From positions 682,001 through 746,000 of the forward strand of contig NZ_LYWZ01000022.1 in NCBI RefSeq assembly GCF_001661965.1: a stretch of 64,000 bases of DNA, written 5' to 3'. The stretch is from Croceicoccus mobilis. Lineage in GTDB: Bacteria > Pseudomonadota > Alphaproteobacteria > Sphingomonadales > Sphingomonadaceae. The translations under genes were made by a program, and so were the position numbers. The notes beneath the pieces were generated by a model, which made no database searches, was not told the origin of the DNA, and was given only the letters and a program-made list of their open reading frames with translations. Shown here piece by piece: positions 1 to 8,295 of the stretch. Every line of letters begins with the position of its first letter. Within the stretch, counting starts at the first letter, position 1.

Positions 1-753
1 ATATCCCTGTTCCTTGTCCACCGGCGGGAAATCGAAACTGGCGCGGCGGCCCTCGCTTTCCTGTCCTCGGCGATATTTGCCCGACAGGAAACCGCCCGCC
101 AGCGGCGACCAGACCATCAGGCCCAGCCCTTCGGCCTCCAGCATCGGGACGACATCATGTTCAAGGTCGCGGCCCGCCAGCGAGTAATAAGCCTGAAGCG
201 AAGCCAGCGGGGCGAGACCGTGCTGCTCGGTCTTGCCGATGGCGCGGGCGATTTGCCACGCAGCCCAGTTCGACACGCCGACATAGCGTGCCCGGCCCGA
301 GGTCACGATCGTGTCGAGCGCTTTCAGTTGCTCGTCCAGAGGGGTCAGCGGGTCCCAGCCATGGATCTGGTAAAGATCGACGTGATCCATGCCGAGACGT
401 TCCAGGCTGGCGTCGATCTGGTGCAAAAGGTGAAAGCGCGATGCGCCGCGATCATTGGGGCCATCGCCCATCGGCCCCAGCGCCTTGGTCGCGATCACGA
501 CATCATGGCGATTGATGCCCAGATCGCGCATCGCCTGCCCCACCGTCTCCTCCGACTTGCCATCGGAATAGACATTGGCGGTGTCGATGAAATTGACGCC
601 CGCATCCAGCGCGGTCTTCGTGATGGTGTTGACCGCGTCCTGCGCAAGCCCGCCCATCTGCGCAAACATCCCCTCACCCTCACCAAAGGTCATTGTGCCA
701 AGGCAAAGTTCCGAGACGAGAAGGCCGGTCTGGCCGAGGCGATTATATTTCAT
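1..753 (-). CDS. Aldo/keto reductase, partial (C-terminus beyond left edge)
   Basis: The protein is an NADPH-dependent oxidoreductase of the aldo/keto reductase superfamily that would reduce carbonyl substrates in the cytoplasm; the substrate cannot be told from sequence. It starts with MKYNRLGQTGLLVSELCLGT, a typical first strand and helix of the barrel. The family's catalytic residues are visible: Asp in FIDTAN, Tyr in VYSDG, Lys in IATKALG and His in QIHGWD. The ATG at 753 follows a purine-rich stretch on the minus strand. The reading frame stays open to base 1, giving 251 codons of a protein usually about 330-350 residues long, so roughly the last quarter is missing. Confidence 0.9.
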   Translation of the reverse strand, partial: MKYNRLGQTGLLVSELCLGTMTFGEGEGMFAQMGGLAQDAVNTITKTALDAGVNFIDTANVYSDGKSEETVGQAMRDLGINRHDVVIATKALGPMGDGPNDRGASRFHLLHQIDASLERLGMDHVDLYQIHGWDPLTPLDEQLKALDTIVTSGRARYVGVSNWAAWQIARAIGKTEQHGLAPLASLQAYYSLAGRDLEHDVVPMLEAEGLGLMVWSPLAGGFLSGKYRRGQESEGRRASFDFPPVDKEQGY

Positions 754-860
754 GGAGAGTGCTCCGTGGGGAGAATGAGAACGGGGAGGTCGCGAAGGCC
801 AGATGGCCCTCACCCTCCCCGTCTTCAATTGCATGGAAATGGCAGGTTCGGCGGGCCGCC

Positions 861-2156
861 TTACGGGCGCGTCTGGCCGCTGCCGCGCACCTGCCACTTG
901 TAGGTGGTAAGCCCTTCCAGAGCGACCGGACCGCGCGCATGCAGCCTGCCGGTGGCAATGCCGATTTCCGCGCCCAGACCGAATTCGCCGCCATCGGCGA
1001 ACTGGCTGGAGGAATTGGCCATGACGATGGCGCTGTCGACTTCGTTGAGATAACGCTCCAGCGCTGCGGGATCGCTGGCGACGATGGCATCGGTATGACC
1101 CGAGCTATGCGCCGCGACATGATCAAGCGCCGCGTCGATATCGTCGACAATCGCGACAGAGGCGATGGAATCGAGATATTCGGTATCCCAGTCCTCATCG
1201 GTGGCAGGCACGACGCGGTCGTCGAGCTTCTGCACCTTGGCGTCGCCGCGAATTTCGCAATCTGCGTCGAGCAGCGTCTTCACCAGCGAAGCCGGTTCGG
1301 GATAGGCAGCGTCGATCAGCAGCGTCTCCATCGCGCCGCAAACGCCGGTACGGCGCAGCTTGGCGTTGAGGGCAATGGCCTCGGCCATGTCCTTGTCCGC
1401 GCTGGCGTGAACATAGGTGTGGTTGATGCCATCGAGATGGGCGAGCACGGGAACGCGTGCCTCGTTCTGGACGCGGGCGACCAGCGACTTGCCGCCGCGC
1501 GGGACGATCATGTCGATCTGGCCTGCCGCTTTCAGCAACGCGCCCACCGCGCCGCGATCCTGCGTCGGGATCAGCTGGACTGCGCCTTCGGGCACGCCCT
1601 TTTTGGCGAGGCCTTCGGAAATCGCCTTGTTGATGGCGCGATTGGAATGCACCGCTTCCGAACCGCCGCGCAGGATCGCGGCATTGCCGGAACGCACGCA
1701 AAGCGTCGCGGCATCGGCGGTCACATTGGGGCGGCTTTCATAAATGATGCCGATCACGCCCACGGGCACGCGCACACGAGAGAGGTGCAGGCCGTTGGGG
1801 CGCTCCATCTCGTCCATGCGCTGGCCGACGGGGTCGGGCAGGCTGGCCACGTTTTCAACCGCGGCTGCGATGCCTTCAAGGCGGTCCTCGTCCAGCTTCA
1901 GGCGGTCGAGCATGGCGCCCGAAAGGCCGCGCTGTTCACCAGCTTCGATATCCTTGGCATTCGCGGCCAGGATCTCGCTCGCATGGTCGCGCAGCGATGC
2001 GGCGGCGGCGCGCAGGGCGTCGGCCTTTTCGGCATCGCTCATCGAGGCGAGCTTTTTCTGGGCGATGCGAGCCTTTGTCGCCAGCTCCTCGATCAGATTC
2101 GCGGCGTCGGTCTCGGAAAGGGGGGCGTCGGGTTTCTTATCGATCACTGTATCCAT
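861..2156 (-). CDS. proA: Glutamate-5-semialdehyde dehydrogenase (gamma-glutamyl phosphate reductase)
   Basis: ProA reduces gamma-glutamyl phosphate to glutamate-5-semialdehyde with NADPH, the second step of proline synthesis. The 431-residue product has the normal family length. It shows the family hallmarks VIGIIYESRPNVTADAA, LCVRSGNAAILRGGSEA and, around the catalytic cysteine, LRRTGVCGAMETLL. The C-terminal FGLGAEIGIATGRLHARGPV is also a standard ProA segment. The start MDTVIDKK is an ATG. proB is not next to it: the neighbours are an aldo/keto reductase downstream and a divergent M23 peptidase gene upstream, so proA is probably transcribed alone or with the reductase. Confidence 0.97.
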   Translation of the reverse strand: MDTVIDKKPDAPLSETDAANLIEELATKARIAQKKLASMSDAEKADALRAAAASLRDHASEILAANAKDIEAGEQRGLSGAMLDRLKLDEDRLEGIAAAVENVASLPDPVGQRMDEMERPNGLHLSRVRVPVGVIGIIYESRPNVTADAATLCVRSGNAAILRGGSEAVHSNRAINKAISEGLAKKGVPEGAVQLIPTQDRGAVGALLKAAGQIDMIVPRGGKSLVARVQNEARVPVLAHLDGINHTYVHASADKDMAEAIALNAKLRRTGVCGAMETLLIDAAYPEPASLVKTLLDADCEIRGDAKVQKLDDRVVPATDEDWDTEYLDSIASVAIVDDIDAALDHVAAHSSGHTDAIVASDPAALERYLNEVDSAIVMANSSSQFADGGEFGLGAEIGIATGRLHARGPVALEGLTTYKWQVRGSGQTRP

Positions 2157-2461
2157 ACCTCTAACCTAACAACGAATGGCCGATTTGCGAGGGTTCGCGC
2201 CAAAAAAACCATGGCCCGCGAATCCGCTGACCTAGATGTCAGCATACCCCACAAAAACGCGCGTAAACGCATTGCAAACATCAATGGTTCCCGTGATTTA
2301 ACGATGTTTGCCACAATTTGTCACAATTCACCCCATCGATCCAACGCTTCACCGCTAACTCGAAAGTGGCAACTTCCCCTTAACCATCGCCCTGCTAGCC
2401 AAAGGGTGACGGGAAAGCCTCGCACCCCTTCGAGGCTCATTGGGACATACGGGGTCTTACC
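2157..2461. other. Divergent intergenic region between proA and the M23 peptidase gene
   Basis: This 305-base stretch has no convincing ORF and should hold the promoters of both flanking genes. A short direct repeat, CACAATT, occurs near 2313-2325. A 7-bp stem with an 8-base loop (AGCCTCG at 2416-2422 with CGAGGCT at 2431-2437) sits about 24 bases before the TTG start of the peptidase gene. It could affect translation of that gene, but that is inference. I see no clear -35/-10 pair. Confidence 0.5.
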
Positions 2462-3646
2462 TTGGCGCAAGCTGCCGACGCGACGCTTTTCGCCCGGATC
2501 AAGGGCTGGTTTCCGGACCGCGAGTTCATCATGCGCTCGCAGGGACAGGTTCGTTTCGTGCGGATCTCCTCCTCGCTGCAGATGAAGGCGGCGGGCGCTG
2601 TCGCCCTGTTCGCGCTGGTCTGGTCCATCACTATCAGCGTCGCTCTGGTGAGCGAGTGGAACACGCGCCGCAACGCAGAAGCGCTGAACGCCCGCGAGGC
2701 GAAGGTCGCCACCGCCGAAAGCCGGGTCGATGCCTATCGCGACAATCTGGGTGAGGTGACGACCGATCTGTCGCGCCGCCAGGAATTCATCGAGACCATG
2801 GTCGAAAGCCACCTTGGCGAGCTGCCCGAAGTCGGCAGCGTCAAGGGCGTGCAGGATTCGACCGAGGCCACCGGCGCCACGATCGAGAAGGTCAGCGCCG
2901 TGCTTCCCGAAGCTGCCGGCCTTGCCCAGCTTGAAGCGCGTCAGCTTGCCTTCGTCGAAGGTCTGACCCGCCTTGCCGACGCCCGCGCCGATTCTGCCGC
3001 CAAGGCGATCCGCCGCATCGGGCTCGATCCGATGCAGGTCGCGCGCAACGCCGAAAAGGGCAAGACCGCGATGGGCGGCCCCTTCATCCCCTTCACCTCG
3101 GGTGATGAGGGGATCGATCCGCGTTTCGAACGCCTTGCCCAGTCATTGTCGCGCATGAGCGCGCTGGAAAGCAGCCTGCAGGGCATCCCCAACACGCTGC
3201 CCGCAAGCTTCGACATGATTTCCTCTCCCTTCGGCTATCGCCGTGATCCGATCAACGGTCGCGGGGCGATGCACGCCGGGCTGGATTTCCGGGGTTCGAT
3301 CGGCACGCCGATCCATGCAGCGGCGCGCGGCACCGTCTCGTTCGTCGGTCGCCGGGGTGGCTATGGCAATGTCGTTGAGATCCGTCACGGCAATGGCCTG
3401 ATGACCCGCTATGCCCATATGTCGAAGACGCTTGCCAAGCGCGGCCAGAAAGTTGCCGCAGGCGAGGTCGTCGGCAAGATCGGAAACTCCGGCCGTTCGA
3501 CCGGCCCGCACCTCCACTTCGAAGTGCGTATCAACAATCGCGCGGTCGACCCGCGCACCATGCTGGAGAAAGGTGCCAGCATTCTTGGAGCAAGACGTGT
3601 TCTCGAAACAGGAAAAGACGACCGCCTCGCCGCGGCCGGCAAGTAA
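2462..3646 (+). CDS. Membrane-anchored M23 (LytM) family metallopeptidase, bactofilin partner
   Basis: This is a predicted cell-wall endopeptidase. The 394-residue protein has one N-terminal membrane segment (about residues 39-60, KAAGAVALFALVWSITISVA), a long helical, probably coiled-coil, periplasmic stretch (about 65-200), and a C-terminal M23 domain. The zinc-ligand motifs are present as MHAGLDFRG and GPHLHFEVR. The start used is TTG at 2462 (MAQAADA); an in-frame ATG at 2531 would shorten the cytoplasmic tail but keep the membrane segment. A bactofilin gene follows 4 bases after the stop. Membrane M23 peptidase plus bactofilin is a known morphogenesis pair in alphaproteobacteria (LmdC-BacA type), so a cell-shape role is likely. 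Exact cleavage specificity is unknown. Confidence 0.88.
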   Translation: MAQAADATLFARIKGWFPDREFIMRSQGQVRFVRISSSLQMKAAGAVALFALVWSITISVALVSEWNTRRNAEALNAREAKVATAESRVDAYRDNLGEVTTDLSRRQEFIETMVESHLGELPEVGSVKGVQDSTEATGATIEKVSAVLPEAAGLAQLEARQLAFVEGLTRLADARADSAAKAIRRIGLDPMQVARNAEKGKTAMGGPFIPFTSGDEGIDPRFERLAQSLSRMSALESSLQGIPNTLPASFDMISSPFGYRRDPINGRGAMHAGLDFRGSIGTPIHAAARGTVSFVGRRGGYGNVVEIRHGNGLMTRYAHMSKTLAKRGQKVAAGEVVGKIGNSGRSTGPHLHFEVRINNRAVDPRTMLEKGASILGARRVLETGKDDRLAAAGK

Positions 3647-3650
3647 TATC

Positions 3651-4028
3651 ATGGCATCAAACAGTTTCTCCGTCCTCGGCCCCGATCTCAAGGTCACTGG
3701 CAATATCTCGGCAAGCGAGGACCTGCACATCGACGGTAGCGTCGATGGCGACATCAATTGCGCATCGCTCGTGCAGGGTGAAGCGAGCGCCATCACCGGC
3801 GCGATCCAGGCCGACAGCGCGCGGCTTGCCGGCACGGTCGAGGGTTCGATCACGGCCAAGACGCTCGTCATCCTCAAGACCGCGAAGATCACCGGCGATG
3901 TCTTCTATGACACGCTGACGATCGAGCAGGGAGCGACGGTCGAGGGAAAATTCGCCCAGCGCGCGCATGGCTCGGCGCACGCTGAATCGAGTGACGACGG
4001 CGAGCCCAAGCTTTCGCTTGCTAACTGA
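3651..4028 (+). CDS. Bactofilin family cytoskeletal protein
   Basis: Bactofilins polymerise without nucleotide into filaments that position cell-wall enzymes at the inner membrane. The 125-residue product has the short N-terminal tail and the single right-handed beta-helix core of the family, seen as repeated strands: FSVLGPDLKVTGNISASEDL, LHIDGSVDGDI, ARLAGTVEGSITA and AKITGDVFYDTLTIEQGATV. The ATG at 3651 lies 4 bases after the M23 peptidase stop, so the two are surely co-transcribed. The C-terminus is short, acidic and presumably disordered. A hairpin at 4077-4102 inside the convergent acyl-CoA ligase gene may end the transcript, but it lacks a clear T-tract. Confidence 0.93.
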   Translation: MASNSFSVLGPDLKVTGNISASEDLHIDGSVDGDINCASLVQGEASAITGAIQADSARLAGTVEGSITAKTLVILKTAKITGDVFYDTLTIEQGATVEGKFAQRAHGSAHAESSDDGEPKLSLAN

Positions 4029-4056
4029 TCGGCGGACGGGCGTAAGCCCGCGCTGA

Positions 4057-5835
4057 TCAACCGGCTATTTCGTGAGAGCCCGGCGGGTCATCCTGCCGGG
4101 CTTTCGCCGTATCTGATGCCTCCGCAATTTCGGCGCGCAATGCCTTGCGGTCGGGCTTGCCGATCATGGTCTTGGGAAGTTCCTCGCGGATCTCCAGCGC
4201 GGCCAGCCGCTCATGCTTGCCGACGCGCGCGTTGATCCACTGCAGCAGGGCATCCTCACCGTCGTCGCATTCGTCTTCCAGCGTCACGAATGCCTTGGGC
4301 CGCTCGCCCATGTAATCGTCGGGTATGCCCAGCACCAAAGCCTCGCGGATGCCGGGGCGGGCGACCAGCACCTCCTCGATCTGGCTCGGGAAAACCTTGA
4401 AGCCGCCGACCGAAATCATGTCTTTTATGCGGTCGACGATGGTCAGAAATCCGTCCTCGTCCAGAGTGGCGACATCGCCGGTACGAAGCCAGCCATCCTG
4501 AAAGATCGCATTGCCTTCGGGGCGGTTCCAGTATCCCTTCATGACCTGCGGGCCCTTCACCGCCAGCTCTCCGGGCGTACCCGGATCGGCAAGGCGGGTG
4601 GGGTCTTCCTTGTTCAGCAGGCGCACCTGCGTGCCGGGAAGGGGCTGACCGATAGTGCCCGGTTTCTCCAGCGCGAAATCGCCGAAGGGATTGGTCGAGA
4701 CGATGCCGGCCTCGGTCAGGCCATAGCCTTCGATGACATGGGCACCGGTCTTCGCTTCGAACTTGCGCTTCAGCGGCAGGGGCAGGGGGGCGCCGCCCGA
4801 GATGCAGACCCTCAGCGACGTGAAATCGGTCTTTTCGACCTGTGGGTGGTCGAGCAGCGCTTGATACATGGTCGGCACGCCCGGCATGGAAGTCGCGCGC
4901 ACGCGGCCCAGCGCCTTGAGGCATTGTTTCGCGTCGAAGCGCGGCAGCATCACGATCGTCCCGCCATCCAGCACCGTGCGGTTCAGCACCACCACATTGG
5001 CGAAGACATGGAATAAAGGCAGCACGCCGATCATGATGTCGCGTTCGCCCCGATGCGCGTCGATGCACAGGGTCTGGCGCGCGTTGGCGGTGATATTCTG
5101 ATGCGTGAGCATCGCGCCCTTGGGCCGCCCGGTGGTGCCGCCGGTATAGATCAGCAGCGCCACATCCTGATGCGGGTCGATGGCGACCGGCTGCGGCTCT
5201 CCCGCACCCGACACAAAGCGGTCATAGGCGACGATGCGCGGATCGCGGGGCAGGGGGGCAAGGTCGGACCGCTTAAAAAGCTTCATCGCCGCGCCCATCC
5301 ACCATGGCATCATGGAGGGGAGGTCGCCCACCACCAGCCGCTCCAGCCCCGAACAATCCAGCACCTTGCAGGCAGTGGGCAGCAGCAGCGAGGAATTGAT
5401 CGTGAAGAGCGTCTCGACGCCCGAATCTGCGACCTGCGCGGCCAGTTCGTCGACGGTGTAGAGCGGTGAGAAGTTCACCGCCGTCGCGCCCGCGATCATG
5501 ATGCCGTAATAGGCGGTGAGGTAAAGCGGGACATTGGGCAGGAAGAGGCCGATCCGGTCGCCCTTGCCGACGCCGGCTCGCTGGAGAGCGGCGGCAATCT
5601 GCCGCGCCTCCCCCATGGCGTCGGGATAGCTCAGGCGTTTGCCGAGGAAATCGACGACATTTTTCGATCCGGCCAGCTCGGCGCCTCGGGTGTAAAGCTG
5701 GGGCACGGACAATGGCTCGAACTCGGACTCCCAGGGAATCGCGTGGCTGTAATGCCCCTCTCCATCCAGCCGGGCATCGCCGGCAAACGGCCACTGGGCC
5801 GGAATTTCACTCTCCCGCATTTTATTTACATCCAT
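4057..5835 (-). CDS. Long-chain fatty acid--CoA ligase (AMP-binding family)
   Basis: The enzyme activates fatty acids to acyl-CoA by way of an acyl-adenylate, feeding beta-oxidation or lipid synthesis. The adenylation P-loop LLIYTGGTTGRPKGAML, the A5 region IEGYGLTEAG and the A7/A8 region DGWLRTGDVATLDEDGFLTI are intact, and the C-terminal subdomain carries the catalytic Lys in LPKTMIGKPDRKALR. The length (592 residues from the ATG at 5835) fits the FadD family. A longer frame starts at a TTG at 5871 but has no better ribosome site. The gene is convergent with the bactofilin gene and no other fatty-acid genes are adjacent. Chain-length preference cannot be read from the sequence. Confidence 0.93.
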   Translation of the reverse strand: MDVNKMRESEIPAQWPFAGDARLDGEGHYSHAIPWESEFEPLSVPQLYTRGAELAGSKNVVDFLGKRLSYPDAMGEARQIAAALQRAGVGKGDRIGLFLPNVPLYLTAYYGIMIAGATAVNFSPLYTVDELAAQVADSGVETLFTINSSLLLPTACKVLDCSGLERLVVGDLPSMMPWWMGAAMKLFKRSDLAPLPRDPRIVAYDRFVSGAGEPQPVAIDPHQDVALLIYTGGTTGRPKGAMLTHQNITANARQTLCIDAHRGERDIMIGVLPLFHVFANVVVLNRTVLDGGTIVMLPRFDAKQCLKALGRVRATSMPGVPTMYQALLDHPQVEKTDFTSLRVCISGGAPLPLPLKRKFEAKTGAHVIEGYGLTEAGIVSTNPFGDFALEKPGTIGQPLPGTQVRLLNKEDPTRLADPGTPGELAVKGPQVMKGYWNRPEGNAIFQDGWLRTGDVATLDEDGFLTIVDRIKDMISVGGFKVFPSQIEEVLVARPGIREALVLGIPDDYMGERPKAFVTLEDECDDGEDALLQWINARVGKHERLAALEIREELPKTMIGKPDRKALRAEIAEASDTAKARQDDPPGSHEIAG

Positions 5836-5925
5836 GTCAGTTATTGTGCCGGAAACCGCGGATTTCGGCAAGATAGCCGCCTAGCGGGTGCAGCAATGGC
5901 GTTCGCAAATGCGAAAGCGGCAGGC

Positions 5926-5960
5926 AAAAAAAGCCCGGCCTGCGCCATGGCAGACCGGGC
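5926..5960 (-). terminator. Rho-independent terminator of trcR
   Basis: On the minus strand a GC-rich hairpin (arms 5933-5943 and 5950-5960, GCCCGG with CCGGGC outermost and one mismatch) is followed by a run of seven T at 5926-5932. It lies just after the trcR stop codon. Confidence 0.85.
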
Positions 5961-5999
5961 CCTTCGAGTTCCATGCCGCTGCGAAAAGCGGGGGAGGGC

Positions 6000-6704
6000 T
6001 TATTCCTCGGGAATGCCCTCGGCGCGTCGCGCTGCAAGCCAAGCCTCGGCTTCGGCTTCCTGCGCGGCCTCTACGGCGGCGCGCGCAGCGTCCTCGCGCT
6101 CCTTCTTCAGCTCGTCGATCAGCGCCTGGCGATCGTCGGTCAGGCGTGTATCGACCTTGGGCTCGCTGCCTTCGGGCAGGTTCTTAGCCGCCTTCGCCAC
6201 TGCGGTATCCAGCTCGCGCTGGCTGCACAGGCCCAGCGTCACCGGGTCCTTCGGGTTGATGTTCGCGATGTTCCAGTGCGACCGTTCGCGAATCGCGCCA
6301 ATGGTGTTGCGGGTCGTGCCGATCAGTTTCGAAATCTGTGCGTCCGAAATTTCGGGGTGGTTGCGCAAGATCCAGGCGATGCCGTCGGGCTTGTCCTGAC
6401 GCTTCGACACCGGGGTGTAGCGCGGCCCCTTGGTGCGCTGGATCTGGACCGGGACCTTGTGGATCTTGAGCGAGTAGGACGCATCGTTCTGGCCCTTCTC
6501 GATCTCTTCATGGGTCAGCTCGCCCGAACGCACCGGATCGCGGCCAGTGTATTTCTGGCCCGCCAGATCGTCGGCCATCGCCTGCACTTCCAGGATATGG
6601 AGGCCGCAGAAATCGGCAATCTGTTCGAAGGTGAGGCCGGTATTGTCGACCAGCCAGCTGGCGGTCGCATGCGGCATCAGCGGAGTGGCCTGATTCTTGC
6701 TCAC
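6000..6704 (-). CDS. trcR: Cell cycle transcriptional regulator TrcR (DUF1013)
   Basis: The protein belongs to the DUF1013 family restricted to alphaproteobacteria, members of which are named TrcR for a role in cell-cycle-linked transcription. The conserved core is visible as MPHATASWLVDNTGLTFEQI, FCGLHILEVQAMADD and, in the middle, the helix-turn-helix-like ISDAQISKLIGTTRNTIGAI. The C-terminus is a charged helical tail rich in Glu, Ala and Arg. I chose the GTG at 6704 (VSKNQATPLMPH) because GGAAAGG lies about nine bases upstream; an ATG at 6740 would add 12 residues. It is a single gene with its own terminator. The precise target genes in this organism are unknown. Confidence 0.9.
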   Translation of the reverse strand: MSKNQATPLMPHATASWLVDNTGLTFEQIADFCGLHILEVQAMADDLAGQKYTGRDPVRSGELTHEEIEKGQNDASYSLKIHKVPVQIQRTKGPRYTPVSKRQDKPDGIAWILRNHPEISDAQISKLIGTTRNTIGAIRERSHWNIANINPKDPVTLGLCSQRELDTAVAKAAKNLPEGSEPKVDTRLTDDRQALIDELKKEREDAARAAVEAAQEAEAEAWLAARRAEGIPEE

Positions 6705-6784
6705 GTCAGTGAACCTTTCCCATGGGCCCCGACTCGTCATGAGGCGGCCCTGTCTGATATGGTAGGAGCCGCCACGCGCGGGGC

Positions 6785-6820
6785 GAAAAAACGATAAGGG
6801 CCGCCCCTTTCGGAGCGGCC
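6785..6820 (-). terminator. Rho-independent terminator after the glutathione transferase gene
   Basis: The minus strand has a hairpin with GGCCGC at 6799-6804 and GCGGCC at 6815-6820, followed by CTTATCG and a six-T run (6785-6791 region). It is the only candidate transcript end downstream of the gene at 6921-7556. Confidence 0.65.
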
Positions 6821-6920
6821 GCTTGCCGGGGCTATCTAGGCGATGATGCCATTTCAGGCAAGAGAAACCGGGCGCAAGGCTGATTTGCCGGGCCAGATGA
6901 TCACCGGGCGCCGCATGAGA

Positions 6921-7556
6921 TTACATGGCGGCAAAGCCGGGAAGGGCCCGCATCCGCCCGATCCATGCCGTAATCGCGGAGAGGGGCGCGAGATCGAAGC
7001 CCCCTTCATGCGCGACATGGGTATAGGCGAACAGGCAGATATCGGCGAGAGTCGGGCCATTGCCGACGAACCAGTCGCGGCTCTCCAGATGCTTTTCCAT
7101 CAGCGCCAGCGCCGCCTCGCCGCCGGCGCGCTTTCCCGAAAGCATCGCGCGGCGATCGGCGTCGAGATTCGCTTCACCCAGCACCAGCAGCCAGAAACGC
7201 AAAGTCGCGATATTGGGTTCGTGCTGATATTGTTCGAAGAACATCCAGCGCAGCATGTCGGCCCGGTCGAAACGGTCTGCCGGCACCAGTGCGCTGCCAT
7301 CGGCGAGATAGAAGCACGAGGCATTGCTCTCGGGCAGGAATTTCTCGCCCGCCTGCAGCACCGGGATCCGGCCATTGGCATTCACATCGGCGAGGAATTG
7401 CGGGGTCCGCGTCTCCCCCCGCGTGATGTCATACTGCCGCCGTTCCAGCGGCAGGCCCAGAAGCGCCGCGGTCAGCCTGATCTTGTAGCAATTGCCGCTG
7501 ACCGGATCCTCGTGGAGAATCAGCGGTCCGCTCAGGCCGGAAGGCAGTGGATTCAT
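6921..7556 (-). CDS. Glutathione S-transferase family protein
   Basis: This cytosolic protein of 211 residues has the two-domain layout of glutathione transferases: a thioredoxin-like N-terminal half (about residues 7-85) and a helical C-terminal half. The glutathione-binding segments are recognisable as GRIPVLQ and, after it, LPESNASCFYLADG. The active-site region is near SGNCYKIRLTAALLG. The C-terminal domain has the usual N-capping-box segment, GPTLADICLFAYTH. Its ATG overlaps the stop codon of the upstream methyltransferase gene by four bases (ATGA), so the two are co-translated. The substrate is not predictable. Confidence 0.88.
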   Translation of the reverse strand: MNPLPSGLSGPLILHEDPVSGNCYKIRLTAALLGLPLERRQYDITRGETRTPQFLADVNANGRIPVLQAGEKFLPESNASCFYLADGSALVPADRFDRADMLRWMFFEQYQHEPNIATLRFWLLVLGEANLDADRRAMLSGKRAGGEAALALMEKHLESRDWFVGNGPTLADICLFAYTHVAHEGGFDLAPLSAITAWIGRMRALPGFAAM

Positions 7557-8257
7557 GACACCTCGTATTTTCCGCGATTGGTGATCAGCATTCCGCCGAC
7601 CTGCACCGGCAGTCCACGCTTGAAGCGCGCGCCCGAGAAACTCGCGCTCGCGCCATAGGCCTGGATATGATTCCACAAGGCGAGGTCTTCGTCGCCGGTA
7701 AATTCGTCGAATACGAAATGATAGGCATCGAAATAGCGGTGCAGTTCGCACAACAGGAACAAGGTCGAGGAATAGATGTCCGCGTCATAATGGATGAGCA
7801 CGGTGCGACCCTCGGCCTTTTCGGCGATGATCTGCGCCACCTCGGCAAAGGAATTCTGGAACCAGCCTTTCACGAAGCGAACGCGCGGATCGTCGATCTG
7901 CGGGACATTGCCGCCGACATTGAACCGCTCGGTCGTGGTCTCGCCCCAATCCTCGGGCAGGCCGATGAAGCTGTCGCAGCCAACGAATACACTGTCGGGA
8001 TGGGTGAATTTTTCCGACCAGTAGCGGGTGGAATACCCCTGCCACACGCCGAATTCGATCAGGAGGACGGGCGTGTCGGCGCCGATCTCTTCGATCTTCC
8101 AGTCCCACACCTGCTCGCGCTTTTCGGTGCGCTTGACCCTGAACACTTCGGAAAACTGGTGGCGAAGTGCCGAATGGCCGGCAGCGCGGCTGTATACCTG
8201 TACCGGCAGCGCCTTGCCGATGGCGGCCTTGGCGGCCCGTCTCAGCAGATTTTTCAA
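7553..8257 (-). CDS. Class I SAM-dependent methyltransferase (TylF/Methyltransf_24-like)
   Basis: The 234-residue protein looks like a small-molecule or sugar O-methyltransferase of the Rossmann type. Motif I is LLIEFGVWQGYSTRYW, followed by the acidic-loop region VFVGCDSFIGLPEDW; the segment VLIHYDADIYSSTLFLL resembles the metal- and substrate-binding strand of the TylF/macrocin-type group. The N-terminus is basic and has no signal peptide. It is upstream of, and overlaps by four bases, a glutathione transferase gene, and no sugar-modification cluster is nearby. I am confident of the fold but not of the substrate. Confidence 0.75.
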   Translation of the reverse strand: MKNLLRRAAKAAIGKALPVQVYSRAAGHSALRHQFSEVFRVKRTEKREQVWDWKIEEIGADTPVLLIEFGVWQGYSTRYWSEKFTHPDSVFVGCDSFIGLPEDWGETTTERFNVGGNVPQIDDPRVRFVKGWFQNSFAEVAQIIAEKAEGRTVLIHYDADIYSSTLFLLCELHRYFDAYHFVFDEFTGDEDLALWNHIQAYGASASFSGARFKRGLPVQVGGMLITNRGKYEVS

Positions 8258-8295
8258 AGTATTTGCGTCCCTCTGGTGCGCGACCCCGTGTCGCT

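Noticed and set aside
693-2585. 630-codon open frame antisense to proA and running past its start
   Set aside because: It is His/Arg-rich and low in family-like segments, a typical antisense shadow of a GC-rich gene; proA on the other strand is certain.
4077-4102. Hairpin AGCCCGGC/GCCGGGCT as terminator of bactofilin
   Set aside because: The stem is good but it lies within the coding end of the convergent acyl-CoA ligase gene and lacks a T-tract, so it is not listed as a separate feature.
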